DNA of 64,000 nucleotides from positions 1-64,000 of the forward strand of contig CAJMMT010000003.1 in the NCBI GenBank assembly GCA_905214715.1, read 5' to 3'. The translations under genes were made by a program, and so were the position numbers. Shown one piece after another: positions 36,533 to 45,766 of the stretch; positions within the stretch are counted from its first letter, which is position 1, and every line of letters begins with the position of its first letter. The DNA is from an uncultured bacterium (GTDB taxonomy: Bacteria; Bacteroidota; Bacteroidia; Bacteroidales; Muribaculaceae). The notes under the pieces are model-generated. The model searched no databases. It saw only the letters and a list, made by a program, of their open reading frames with translations, and was not told the DNA's origin.

Positions 36533-38482
36533 TCAGATGCAAAGCCATACAATCGCAGCGATAGCGCAGGCACCAAGCAGGTACCAGGTAACATAAGCCT
36601 GTATGCTTCCGCTCTGCATGCCGCGGATAGCGTAAGAAGTGCGCTGTGTGACTTTTGCCATAGCATCCATGGTAGCGTCGATGACATGACGGTCAAACCA
36701 GGCTATGCTGCGGCAGATAATACCGAATATGATCTTATGGGTAATGAACTGGTAAATCTCATCCCAATAGAAACGATGATGGGCGGCGGTCCATAGACCC
36801 GGCCAGATATTCTTGACTTTCTCGGGAAGGGGATTCTTCTTGGCATACATTACAGTAGCCAGGGCTATAGCCAGAACAGCCACAGTAAGAGAAGTGGCGG
36901 CAACCGGGGCCTCAAGATGGATATGATAAGGAGCGCCATTCCAGGTAACGAGTTCGCCGAAGGGTATAAACCCGGCAACGCAAGAAACGGCGGCCAGCAG
37001 GATCAGAGGGAGCGACATCTGCCAGGGAGCGTCATGTGGCTTATGGTGCTTGTATTCGGGATTCTCTTCCCACCAGAATATCATGTAGTAGAGACGGAAC
37101 ATGTAGAAAGCTGTCAGGCCTGCCACCATCGTCATCCAGGCACCCCAGAACCAATGGTTGTTGAACATGGCAGCCAGCATCTCGTCTTTCGAGAAGAAAC
37201 CGGAGAAAGGCCATATACCGGCTATCGCGAGACAGCCTATGAGGAATGTCCAGTGAGTTACGGGCATATATTTGCGCAGACCTCCCATAGCCGTGTAATT
37301 GTTGGAGTGAACGGCATGTATAAGCGCACCGGCACCGAGGAAGAGAAGCGCCTTGAACATCGCATGGGTGAAGAGATGGAACATACCGGCCATGTAACCG
37401 AGGCCGAGGTATGCTTCGTGGTGACCTTCGGGAACGGCACCCGCGCGCGAAACGCCAAGCGAAACCATCATGAACGCAATCTGCGATATTGTAGAGAAGG
37501 CAAGCACTCTCTTTATGTCAATCTGAGTACATGCCACAACAGCGGCGTAGAAAGCGGTAATGGCACCTACTACCGATATAAAGGTCAGAGCTGTCTCGAC
37601 TACGCAGTATACGGGGAACATACGGGCAACAAGATACACACCTGCCACAACCATCGTGGCGGCGTGAATCAGAGCAGATACCGGCGTCGGGCCTTCCATA
37701 GCGTCGGGAAGCCATATATGCAGAGGCATCATAGCCGACTTACCCATACCGCCGACGAAGATAAGAACCATCGCCCAGGTGAGAACAGAAGCACCCATGA
37801 AGGTTGCGCCACCGGTGCTGGCGAGAACACCCATCGGATTCGAAGTCATATCCACAAAATTGAATGTGTCTGTGAAGAATGACAGGAGCAGAATACCGAT
37901 AAGGAAACCGAGGTCGGCGAATCGGGTAACGATAAAGGCTTTTTTGGAAGCCGACACGGCTGAAGGAAGCTTATAGAAGAATCCTATCAGCAGGTAAGAT
38001 GAGACACCTACAAGCTCCCAGAATATATACATCTGGAAAATGTTTGTGGCCACAACCAGACCGAGCATCGAGAAAGAGAAGAGCGACAGGAACGCATAAT
38101 AGCGTTGAAAGCCCGGCTCATGCTCCATATATCCCCATGAATAGAGGTGGACAAGGAATGAAATGGTTGTTATGACCACAAGCATCATGGCCGAAATGGG
38201 ATCGAGAAGGAAGCCCAGATGAACCACAAGCTTGTCGGTGAAGGCCAGCCAGGTTACATCGAAAACCTGATACTGCTGGCGTATGCCGTCAACGATAAAA
38301 AGTTCGTTGCCGCTGAAGAAATAAGTGAACGCCACAATATAAGAGAGCGTCAGACAGGTACCCATGCCGAGTATGCCGAGTACGCCCGCTGTCTTGCGCG
38401 GCATTTTGACTCCACCAATTCCCAAGATGAGGAACATCGCTATCGGAATGGCGAGAATCAGAATTGGAAGTGTTATATCCAT
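36533..38482 (-). CDS. nuoL: NADH-quinone oxidoreductase subunit L
   Basis: A 649-residue distal antiporter-like subunit. FWELVGVSSYLLIGF has the conserved helix-5 Glu; MPLHIWLPDAMEGPTPVSAL is the broken helix; FSTISQIAFMMVSLG and HAMFKALLFLGAGALIH are typical NuoL segments. A long C-terminal amphipathic region (FYWDEIYQFITHK onward) matches the lateral helix that clamps the membrane arm. The length is normal. Confidence 0.95.
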   Translation of the reverse strand: MDITLPILILAIPIAMFLILGIGGVKMPRKTAGVLGILGMGTCLTLSYIVAFTYFFSGNELFIVDGIRQQYQVFDVTWLAFTDKLVVHLGFLLDPISAMMLVVITTISFLVHLYSWGYMEHEPGFQRYYAFLSLFSFSMLGLVVATNIFQMYIFWELVGVSSYLLIGFFYKLPSAVSASKKAFIVTRFADLGFLIGILLLSFFTDTFNFVDMTSNPMGVLASTGGATFMGASVLTWAMVLIFVGGMGKSAMMPLHIWLPDAMEGPTPVSALIHAATMVVAGVYLVARMFPVYCVVETALTFISVVGAITAFYAAVVACTQIDIKRVLAFSTISQIAFMMVSLGVSRAGAVPEGHHEAYLGLGYMAGMFHLFTHAMFKALLFLGAGALIHAVHSNNYTAMGGLRKYMPVTHWTFLIGCLAIAGIWPFSGFFSKDEMLAAMFNNHWFWGAWMTMVAGLTAFYMFRLYYMIFWWEENPEYKHHKPHDAPWQMSLPLILLAAVSCVAGFIPFGELVTWNGAPYHIHLEAPVAATSLTVAVLAIALATVMYAKKNPLPEKVKNIWPGLWTAAHHRFYWDEIYQFITHKIIFGIICRSIAWFDRHVIDATMDAMAKVTQRTSYAIRGMQSGSIQAYVTWYLLGACAIAAIVWLCI

Positions 38483-38501
38483 AATCTCAGAAATTGGAAG
38501 C

Positions 38502-38813
38502 TTAGAACTTCAGTTTAGAAATTTCGCGTATGTCGGTGCTTCCGATCGCGCGATAGATATTGATTATAATGGCGATTGCAAGAGCCGTTTCGGCAGCTGC
38601 TATCGCGATTGCGAACAATGTGAAAATCATACCCTCCATCTGTCCCGGGAAAAGGAAGCGGTTGAAGATAATGAAATTCAGGTCGGCGGAATTGAGCATC
38701 AGTTCCAACGACACAAGAATTGCAATCAGGTTCTTGCGGGTTATAAAACCATATACTCCGAGAGCAAACATTATGACGCTCGGCACAAGATACCACAACA
38801 TGGTTAATTCCAT
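38502..38813 (-). CDS. nuoK: NADH-quinone oxidoreductase subunit K
   Basis: A 103-residue subunit with three membrane helices. The two conserved membrane Glu residues are in LVSLELMLNSADLNF and IAAAETALAIAIIIN. It forms part of the proton path near NuoA and NuoJ. Standard length; the gap to nuoL is 19 bases. Confidence 0.94.
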   Translation of the reverse strand: MELTMLWYLVPSVIMFALGVYGFITRKNLIAILVSLELMLNSADLNFIIFNRFLFPGQMEGMIFTLFAIAIAAAETALAIAIIINIYRAIGSTDIREISKLKF

Positions 38814-38872
38814 AGGGCTTATTGACTTTACGAATAGTATTCTACAGTTATTAATCTCTTTTGGCCGACCTT

Positions 38873-39400
38873 TCAGCGTTTACGTGCAATCACTACACCA
38901 CCGATGATGCAGGCCAGCAGAAGAACGCTGACAGCTTCGAAAGGAAGCAGATACTGAAATTTGTCGGTGCCAACCATAGCGTGGCCTATGTCGTGCATGG
39001 TTATCTCGGCAGAACCGGCCAGACAATTGGCCAACGTCGCACCATTGATAATGGGCATCGAGAACAGAGCCCAAAGCAACAGAGCCGCGCCTACGAACGA
39101 ACTTATCAGACCCACGATCTTGCGATGCGCACTGAGAGGAGCCGCGTTAGCATCCGGTTTATGAGTCAGCAAAATGGCGAACACAAACAGCACCATTATG
39201 CCACCTGCATAGACGGCAATCTGGACGGCACCCAGAAACTGGTAGCCGAGCTGGAAGTAGAACACCGCTGTGGATAGAAGCGAGAACAGCAGAAATGTAG
39301 CCGCTCTCAGAATCTTGCGGGAGGTAACAGCCAGATATGCAGAACATATCATTACTATCGCCACCACGAAATAAAGAATGATGTTTCCTACGGAATCCAT
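38873..39400 (-). CDS. nuoJ: NADH-quinone oxidoreductase subunit J
   Basis: A 175-residue subunit with five membrane helices. FQLGYQFLGAVQIAVYAGGI followed by MVLFVFAILL is the conserved helix 3, including the pi-bulge Tyr/Gly segment involved in coupling. The C-terminus ends in a short basic stretch. It lies 50 bases after nuoI. Confidence 0.93.
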   Translation of the reverse strand: MDSVGNIILYFVVAIVMICSAYLAVTSRKILRAATFLLFSLLSTAVFYFQLGYQFLGAVQIAVYAGGIMVLFVFAILLTHKPDANAAPLSAHRKIVGLISSFVGAALLLWALFSMPIINGATLANCLAGSAEITMHDIGHAMVGTDKFQYLLPFEAVSVLLLACIIGGVVIARKR

Positions 39401-39450
39401 ATTATCTTGTGATAATTAGAGTGTTAGGTTATTCGGTTGTTTGAGTGTGA

Positions 39451-40068
39451 TTATTTATCTTCAGGAGCGGCAACCTCACCCTGGGCAGCTGCCTTCGCAG
39501 CGGCCTCTTTTTCCGCCTTGAGTTTTGCGGCCTTGGCAAGAGCCTCGGCTTTTATCTTGGCCAGTTTCTCAGGGTCCATGGCCGGCTTCGGAGCAGGCGC
39601 TCCTTCAGGGTCGGGAACTTCCGGGCGATAGTTAAGTTGCTTCACCAGTTTATTGCGGGTAAAGACAGCCTGTTCGAAATCATTGGAGAATTCAAGTGCA
39701 TTCTGCGGACAAGTCGTCACACACAGCATACAGAATGTGCAGCTGCCCAGATCATACATATACTTGTCGAGTTTACGCTTTTTCTTGCCGTCAGGCATGT
39801 CGACCATCTTTGTGGAAAGCTGGATGGTTCCATTGGGGCAATTCATCTGACAGATGCCACATGCAATACAGCGGTGGCGCCCCTCGGCATCGTATTTCAG
39901 CGTAAGCTCAGCACGGAAGCGTTCACCTATGTTGAGGGTGGCGCGATTCTCCGGATACTGTTCGGTAATCTTGGGAGTCACGAACTCCCGGCCCGTAACT
40001 GCCATACCAGACACAAGGCTCTTTATGCCTTGGCCTACAGACGAGAAATATTCTTTTATGTTGCTCAT
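39451..40068 (-). CDS. nuoI: NADH-quinone oxidoreductase subunit I with Ala/Lys-rich tail
   Basis: A 205-residue ferredoxin-like subunit that carries clusters N6a and N6b between the electron input side and NuoB. Both 4Fe-4S motifs are intact: CIACGICQMNCP (Cys67, 70, 73, 77) and CTFCMLCVTTCP (Cys110, 113, 116, 120). Residues about 156-205 form an extra Ala-Lys-Glu tail not needed for the core fold. Its ATG lies only 33 bases after the atpG stop, so it is the gene resuming the nuo series after the ATP synthase block. Confidence 0.95.
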   Translation of the reverse strand: MSNIKEYFSSVGQGIKSLVSGMAVTGREFVTPKITEQYPENRATLNIGERFRAELTLKYDAEGRHRCIACGICQMNCPNGTIQLSTKMVDMPDGKKKRKLDKYMYDLGSCTFCMLCVTTCPQNALEFSNDFEQAVFTRNKLVKQLNYRPEVPDPEGAPAPKPAMDPEKLAKIKAEALAKAAKLKAEKEAAAKAAAQGEVAAPEDK

Positions 40069-40101
40069 GTCAATTGTGATTTCCTCTATTTAATTCTTTC
40101 A

Positions 40102-40989
40102 TCAGCGGTCTACCTGGCCTCCCACAAGGTCGAGCAATTCGTTGGTTATGCTCTGCTGACGCAACTTATTGTAGTCAAGTTGCAGCTGATCGAGCAGCTT
40201 CTTGGCATTGTCGTTAGCGCTCTGCATGGCCATAACTCGCGCTGCCTGTTCCGACGCACGGTTCTCAAGAGTGAGTTCCTGCATGGTCGAAAGAGCGAAC
40301 ATAGGCAATACCTGATTGAATATACTGTTAGGGTCGGGTTCGAACAGATATAGCTTGTCGCCGCTATTCTTGTTTTCTTCCGATGCGAGAGTCTCCGGTG
40401 AAACCGGGAAAAGCTGATCGGCTTGAAAACGCTGGCGGCTCATGGAATAGAACTTCATATAGAATACCTCTACGAGATCCGCCTCGCCGGTCAGGAAACG
40501 ATCTTTCAGCGAATGGGTAAATTCATCGACCACCTTACCGGGCATTTTCGAATTCACTTCCGGAACTGTTTCAATATGGAACGGGGCATTCTGAATGCGA
40601 CGGAAAATCTTTTCAATTTTGCTCCCGACCGGAATCACCGTAATGGCGATATCTTTACCATATTGTTCTCTCAGCTCCTCGATTCTCTCTATCGCAGCCT
40701 TAAAAATATTGACATTATAGGCACCGCAGAGACCGTCGTCAGATCCATAGACCGCAACTGTTACTGCCTTTACCTCTCGGTTCTCGATGAGCGGTGACGA
40801 AAAATCGCAACCGGCTTCGAGAATATGCCCCATCACAGACTCAATCTGGTCCTTATAAGGGAGCAACTGACGCAATGCCTGTTCAAATTTATGTACCTTA
40901 GCGGAAGAAATCATCTTCATCGCTCCGGTAATTTTCTCGGATGACGATACCGAGCCTATTCGAGTTTTTAGTTCTCTCAGGGTGGCCAT
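40102..40989 (-). CDS. atpG: F1Fo ATP synthase gamma subunit
   Basis: A 295-residue central stalk subunit. The N-terminal coiled coil (ATLRELKTRIGSVSSSEKIT, then GAMKMISSAKV) and the C-terminal partner (ASEQAARVMAMQSANDNAKK, then LINKLRQQSITNELLD-like residues) are typical, with the Rossmann-like middle domain around YGSDDGLCGAYN. It is the last gene of the embedded atp block and runs directly into nuoI. Confidence 0.95.
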   Translation of the reverse strand: MATLRELKTRIGSVSSSEKITGAMKMISSAKVHKFEQALRQLLPYKDQIESVMGHILEAGCDFSSPLIENREVKAVTVAVYGSDDGLCGAYNVNIFKAAIERIEELREQYGKDIAITVIPVGSKIEKIFRRIQNAPFHIETVPEVNSKMPGKVVDEFTHSLKDRFLTGEADLVEVFYMKFYSMSRQRFQADQLFPVSPETLASEENKNSGDKLYLFEPDPNSIFNQVLPMFALSTMQELTLENRASEQAARVMAMQSANDNAKKLLDQLQLDYNKLRQQSITNELLDLVGGQVDR

Positions 40990-41023
40990 CTGTAAATTTT
41001 CTGATGCTGTTTAACTGGTACTC

Positions 41024-41046
41024 CCGGAAGCGTATCAGGCTTCCGG
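41024..41046 (-). promoter_or_regulatory. Intercistronic hairpin between atpA and atpG
   Basis: CCGGAAGC and GCTTCCGG form a perfect 8-bp stem with a 7-base loop, in the 91-base gap between atpA and atpG. No T-run follows on the minus strand, so an RNA-processing or stability role is more likely than termination. Confidence 0.5.
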
Positions 41047-41080
41047 AAGTTATAATGTATGATGTCGGGTTTCAGTCAGT

Positions 41081-42658
41081 TCAGTTCTTGTAGCGGGCGG
41101 CGATGTCGGCGGCGCACTCTCTCATCTTCGTCTCCATATCGGGGGTGAGTTTGCCGGCCTTGATCTGGTCGAGCACTTCCGACTGATACTTGGACTTAAG
41201 GAGCTGCACATACAGTTCCTCGAACTCGTGGACCTTTTCCAAAGGCACATTCTCAAGCAGGCCATTTACACCGGCGTAGATTACCGCCACCTCGTTCTCA
41301 ACCTGCCATGGCTTGTACTGAGGCTGGATAAGAAGAGTCTGGTTCTTACGGCCACGGTCGATCACAGAAGCCGTAACAGCATCTATATCGCCACCGAATT
41401 TGGTAAAGCTCTCCAGCTCGCGATACTGAGCCTGGGCTATTTTAAGAGTACCGGCCACTTTCTTCATAGGCTTGATCTGGGCGTTACCGCCGACACGACT
41501 CACTGAGATACCTACGTTCACAGCAGGACGGATACCCTGATTGAATAGCGCTGTCTCAAGGAATATCTGACCATCCGTAATAGAGATCACGTTGGTCGGG
41601 ATATATGCTGAAACGTCGCCTGCCTGAGTCTCGATGATAGGAAGTGCCGTAAGCGATCCTCCGCCCTTCACCATGGGCTTGAGAACCTCCGGAAGGTCGT
41701 TCATGGAAGAAGCCACCTCCTGATTGTCGATAATCTTAGCGGCACGTTCCAACAGACGGGAATGCAGATAGAAGATATCACCGGGGTAAGCCTCACGACC
41801 CGAGGGACGACGCAGTACGAGCGAGATCTCACGATAGGCCACAGCCTGCTTGGAAAGATCATCGTAAACAATCAGCGCGTCGCGACCGGTATCGCGGATA
41901 TACTCGCCTATAGCAACACCTGCGAAAGGAGCGTAATAACGCATCGATGCAGAGTCTGAAGCTGTAGCAGCTACAACAACGGTGTAATCCATAGCTCCAT
42001 ACTTCTTAAGTGTCTGCACTGTGGCAGCTACTGAAGAAGCTTTCTGGCCAATGGCTACATATATGCAATATACCGGTTTACCGTCAAGATAGTTCTGACG
42101 CTGGTTGATTATGGTGTCTATGGCGATCGCGGTCTTACCTATCTGTCGGTCGCCGATAATCAACTCGCGCTGACCGCGACCGATAGGAATCATGGCATCG
42201 ACAGCTTTCAGACCTGTCTGAAGGGGTTGGTTTACAGGCTGACGGAAGATAACGCCGGGAGCCTTACGCTCAAGAGGAAGACGGATGAGGTCTCCATCGA
42301 TCGGTCCGTTGCCATCTATCGGCTCACCGAGAATATTGATAACGCGGCCGAATACACCCTCGCCAACAGGAATAGAGGCAATCTCTCCGGTACAGCGAAC
42401 CGACATGTTCTCAGTAACCTTGTTGACATTGTTTAGCAGCACCACGCCGACGTTGCTCTCCTCGAGGTTGAGGGCCACGCCTTTTACACCGTTTTCGAAT
42501 TCCACCAGCTCATTGGCCTTAACGTTCTCGAGGCCGTAGACGTGCGCCACGCCGTCGCCGACGCTCAGCACCGTACCCACCTCCTCGAACTTCACCTTCG
42601 AGTTGACGTTTTCGAGCTGCTGTTTTAAAATATCAGATACTTCGCTGGGATTAAGCAT
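41081..42658 (-). CDS. atpA: F1Fo ATP synthase alpha subunit
   Basis: A 525-residue non-catalytic hexamer subunit. The P-loop is GDRQIGKTAIAID, with VYVAIGQKASSVAATV-like residues after it, and the VISITDGQIFLETALFNQGI-type block and PAVNVGISVSRVGG are conserved. All parts of a normal alpha subunit are present. The gap from atpH is 4 bases. Confidence 0.97.
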   Translation of the reverse strand: MLNPSEVSDILKQQLENVNSKVKFEEVGTVLSVGDGVAHVYGLENVKANELVEFENGVKGVALNLEESNVGVVLLNNVNKVTENMSVRCTGEIASIPVGEGVFGRVINILGEPIDGNGPIDGDLIRLPLERKAPGVIFRQPVNQPLQTGLKAVDAMIPIGRGQRELIIGDRQIGKTAIAIDTIINQRQNYLDGKPVYCIYVAIGQKASSVAATVQTLKKYGAMDYTVVVAATASDSASMRYYAPFAGVAIGEYIRDTGRDALIVYDDLSKQAVAYREISLVLRRPSGREAYPGDIFYLHSRLLERAAKIIDNQEVASSMNDLPEVLKPMVKGGGSLTALPIIETQAGDVSAYIPTNVISITDGQIFLETALFNQGIRPAVNVGISVSRVGGNAQIKPMKKVAGTLKIAQAQYRELESFTKFGGDIDAVTASVIDRGRKNQTLLIQPQYKPWQVENEVAVIYAGVNGLLENVPLEKVHEFEELYVQLLKSKYQSEVLDQIKAGKLTPDMETKMRECAADIAARYKN

Positions 42659-42662
42659 TTCG

Positions 42663-43205
42663 CTAATTACTTAAGAGATTAGTACGCAATTGTTCAAGTT
42701 CGTTACTTAAGGAGGCATCAAGACGCGAGGAATCGACATCAACCACAAACCCACCGATCAAATCGGGGTTCTCGCGGAAGTTCCATTCCAAAGTGTGATC
42801 CGGATAAGCCTTGGCAACGATCTCCTTGATTTTTTCCAGTTGGGCGTCAGAAAGTCTGGCGGCCGTTGTAACAGTTACCTGAGAGATCTTGTTGTCGCGA
42901 CGGTAAATGTCGCGATAAGCAAGCGCCATCTCATAGGCAAACTCCTCACGGTCATGGTCGAGAATCAACTTCACGAAAGAGCGATAGTCGTCTTCTACCG
43001 CACCGCCGGCAGCCGAAAGGAGGAGTTCCTGCTTATCTTTACGGCTTACGAAGGGGTTTGAAAGAACCTTGTTAAGCTCCGGATTGTTCCGGAACGACTC
43101 GGCAACTTGCTTCATTTCCGAATAAACGGCTTTTGCGTTCCCTTTATCCTCAGCGAGTTTATAAAGCGCCTTGGCATAGCGCTGGGGTATCAGACCGTCG
43201 TTCAT
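42663..43205 (-). CDS. atpH: F1Fo ATP synthase delta subunit
   Basis: A 180-residue peripheral-stalk subunit that caps the F1 head. RYAKALYKLAEDKG at the N-terminus and the C-terminal NPDLIGGFVVDVDSSRLDAS are the family landmarks. It follows atpF by 3 bases and precedes atpA by 4, so translation of the three is probably coupled. Confidence 0.94.
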   Translation of the reverse strand: MNDGLIPQRYAKALYKLAEDKGNAKAVYSEMKQVAESFRNNPELNKVLSNPFVSRKDKQELLLSAAGGAVEDDYRSFVKLILDHDREEFAYEMALAYRDIYRRDNKISQVTVTTAARLSDAQLEKIKEIVAKAYPDHTLEWNFRENPDLIGGFVVDVDSSRLDASLSNELEQLRTNLLSN

Positions 43206-43208
43206 CGC

Positions 43209-43703
43209 TTAGTTTTTCTCTATTTCGTCCAACATACTGTCTACAAGTTTCTGCTGCGCGGCATCATTTTTAAGCTGCCCGCGCATCATCTTCTCGGCAA
43301 TGTCGAGAGAGAACTTGCTGACTTCATTCCTGAATTGCAGTTCAGCTTCCTTGCGTGACTGTTCAATAGACACTTTGGCAGCCTCCATGACTTTCTTTGC
43401 CTCGTCGGATGCCTCTTTTTTGGCCTCCTCTATAATCTGAGACTTCATCTTGGCTGCATCACGCAACATTTCAGCCTGCTTTGCCTGTGCCTCTTCGACA
43501 TACTTGCGGGACTCCTCGCGGGCCTGATCAAGCTGAAGCTTGGCCTCGCGGGCGTACTCCACACCTTTATCTATCGTGTCGGCGCGGTTGTTCATCTGTT
43601 TAATTATCACAGGCCAGCCCCATTTGGCAAGTGCCAGAAACAAGACCAGGAATGCGATAAACATCCAGAACACCAAACCGAAATCGGGCGTGAATAATTC
43701 CAT
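43209..43703 (-). CDS. atpF: F1Fo ATP synthase b subunit
   Basis: A 164-residue peripheral stalk subunit. One N-terminal membrane helix (DFGLVFWMFIAFLVLFLALA) is followed by a long charged coiled coil through the C-terminus. Only one b-type gene is present, so a b homodimer is expected. Confidence 0.93.
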   Translation of the reverse strand: MELFTPDFGLVFWMFIAFLVLFLALAKWGWPVIIKQMNNRADTIDKGVEYAREAKLQLDQAREESRKYVEEAQAKQAEMLRDAAKMKSQIIEEAKKEASDEAKKVMEAAKVSIEQSRKEAELQFRNEVSKFSLDIAEKMMRGQLKNDAAQQKLVDSMLDEIEKN

Positions 43704-43750
43704 TGTTTATCTTTAATGGTTTTACTACTTCTTGGAAAGAATGAGGTCTC

Positions 43751-43993
43751 TTATACGAACAGCGAAAGTGCGGCAACAATGACTGCGAACAAAGCCACGC
43801 CCTCGATAAGAGCGGCGATCACAATCATGTTCGAACGTACGTCGCCGGCAGCCTCGGGCTGACGCGCGATAGCTTCCATAGCGGAAGATCCGATTTTACC
43901 GATACCGATACCGGCGGCGATGGCTGCGATGCCTGCGCCGAGAGCGGCGCCCAGAGATGCGAGTGCTTCTGCTGCTAAGATCATAGAAAACAT
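43751..43993 (-). CDS. atpE: F1Fo ATP synthase c subunit
   Basis: An 80-residue hairpin of two membrane helices that builds the rotor ring. The polar loop is AIARQPEAAGDVRSN and the ion-binding carboxylate is the Glu in ALIEGVALF. The residues after this Glu are Gly-Val rather than the Ser-Thr pair of sodium-binding rings, so proton coupling is more likely. The gap to atpB upstream is 117 bases, with no consensus promoter in it. Confidence 0.94.
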   Translation of the reverse strand: MFSMILAAEALASLGAALGAGIAAIAAGIGIGKIGSSAMEAIARQPEAAGDVRSNMIVIAALIEGVALFAVIVAALSLFV

Positions 43994-44110
43994 AATTCTG
44001 AATATTTAAATGTTTTGTTTATAAATTTTTATTATCACTCTTTCGTCCCATCCCCCTGCGCGTTCCTGATTTATTCCCAGGCTTTACTTGTCATAAAACG
44101 GCTTACGGAA

Positions 44111-45448
44111 TCAAGCTTCCACACTCGGAACTGTCTCATCCGCATGCTCTCCTTTATGTTCATGTCCGTCATGGTCTTCAACGGCCATGGAAATGAAGAT
44201 GGTCGAAAGCATCGTGAACACGTATGCCTGTATGAAGCTAACCAGAATATCAAGCAGCAACATAAAGATAGAAAACAGTAGAGATACCACTACGCTTCCA
44301 CCCTTGGCTGCCGCTCCGAAGACGGCAAAGATGAAAATCAACACCGTAAGAGTCAGCACTATCATATGGCCACCCATCATGTTGGCGAAGAGACGCACAC
44401 AGAGTGCGGCCGGCTTGGTGAACATACCGAATATCTCTATGACCTGCATTATGGGGAGAGGAAACTTCAGGAACATTGGTACATCTGGCCAAAATATCTC
44501 TTTCCAGTAATGTTTGTTGCCGTGTATGTTGGTAACTATAAAGGTAAGAGTGGCCAATACCAGAGTTATGGCGATATTGCCGGTAAGGTTTGCGCCTCCG
44601 GGGAATATCACTATAAGCCCCAGCAGGTTCATTATCAAGATAAAGAAGAAACAGGTAAGCAGATAAGGGGCGAAATGGTCTGCTTTCTTGCCCAAAGTCT
44701 GCTTTATGACCCCTGTATATATGAAGCTTACGAGAAGTTCCATGAAGCCGAGGCCCTTACGCGGAGCGGTCATACCCTTTCGGCCGTAGAATTTCACAAG
44801 CCACATTACGAGCAGGAATACAATCAACGCCGATATGAAAAGGGCAAGCACGTTTTTTGTTATCGACAGGTCAAAAGTGCGATACTCACGATAATATTGA
44901 CCATCGAACCACGCATAACCCTTCAGCTTGGGCGCGCTGTCTTCCTTGAAAGCAATGCCTTTCTTGAGAGCCTCGGCCTTAACCACGGCATTTTTTTCCG
45001 CTACCAGTTTTTCCACCTGCGCATTTTCAGTCGCATCAAGAGGAAACACCTGTACCACCTTGCTCGCATTTTCAGACTTCTCGGGAATAAGGAAGCTATA
45101 CTGCTTGCCGTTACGCTCGGTAGTATAAATTACATGCTCAAGGCTCTCGTGCTTCTTGCCTTTCTCTTTTCCTTCCACTACCTCGGTTACCGTAACCTCG
45201 GTAAGTTTTGCGGAAGAGAAACAGAACCACTGGCCATCTTCAGCACGCACGATAACGGGAAGCGGGATACGGTAGACATGAGAGAAAGGCACCTCCCAGC
45301 CATAACCGTCGCCGAGGTGATGAAATATAACCTCCTTTACATCGAGTTTTCCATCTTCGCTTCCCGAAGAAGCGAGAGCGCGTAGCTGGAAACATGGCAG
45401 CAACATTGCAGCCAATATTGTCAGTATGCTGATTTTAAATTTATTCAT
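44111..45448 (-). CDS. atpB: F1Fo ATP synthase a subunit with periplasmic N-terminal domain
   Basis: A 445-residue subunit a. The membrane core starts near residue 200; ALCVRLFANMMGGHMIV contains the essential Arg of the ion half-channels. Ahead of it are a signal-peptide-like segment (ISILTILAAMLLPCFQLRALA) and a soluble domain of about 165 residues starting with an HHLGDGYGWEVPF-type block, which is known in Bacteroidota AtpB but absent from E. coli. The tail is acidic (EHADETVPSVEA). Confidence 0.93.
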   Translation of the reverse strand: MNKFKISILTILAAMLLPCFQLRALASSGSEDGKLDVKEVIFHHLGDGYGWEVPFSHVYRIPLPVIVRAEDGQWFCFSSAKLTEVTVTEVVEGKEKGKKHESLEHVIYTTERNGKQYSFLIPEKSENASKVVQVFPLDATENAQVEKLVAEKNAVVKAEALKKGIAFKEDSAPKLKGYAWFDGQYYREYRTFDLSITKNVLALFISALIVFLLVMWLVKFYGRKGMTAPRKGLGFMELLVSFIYTGVIKQTLGKKADHFAPYLLTCFFFILIMNLLGLIVIFPGGANLTGNIAITLVLATLTFIVTNIHGNKHYWKEIFWPDVPMFLKFPLPIMQVIEIFGMFTKPAALCVRLFANMMGGHMIVLTLTVLIFIFAVFGAAAKGGSVVVSLLFSIFMLLLDILVSFIQAYVFTMLSTIFISMAVEDHDGHEHKGEHADETVPSVEA

Positions 45449-45500
45449 CGCTTACAGCTTGGTTGAAGTGCGGTTTGCCGACTCGCGGCATCCGTACGCA

Positions 45501-45737
45501 TCAATAAATGCAGACGGAAACCACGTTGTTGTCTACGTCGACGAGGCCCCCCTTTATCTCCACTTCCTCTTCCGGCGCATCTCCCTTACGATAACGCACC
45601 ATTCCTTTTACAAGGACTGCGATCAGCGAGGCATGGTTACGAAGCACCATGAATCGGCCCATCTGACCGGGTAACGATACAGCGTCGACCTCGCCGCTGA
45701 AGAGAATCTCGGAAGAAGATATTATCTTAAGTGTCAT
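45501..45737 (-). CDS. atpC: F1Fo ATP synthase epsilon subunit, short form
   Basis: A 78-residue epsilon subunit holding only the N-terminal beta-sandwich: LPGQMGRFMVLRNHASLIAVL is the conserved core. The C-terminal helical hairpin that can inhibit ATP hydrolysis in many bacteria is missing, as is usual in this phylum. It follows atpD by 29 bases. Confidence 0.93.
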   Translation of the reverse strand: MTLKIISSSEILFSGEVDAVSLPGQMGRFMVLRNHASLIAVLVKGMVRYRKGDAPEEEVEIKGGLVDVDNNVVSVCIY

Positions 45738-45766
45738 AAATACTTATTTGGGAGCGTGGGGTAAAC

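Noticed and set aside
43751..43993. Sodium-coupled ATP synthase c ring
   Set aside because: The ion-site Glu is followed by Gly-Val, not by the Ser-Thr pair typical of sodium-binding c subunits.
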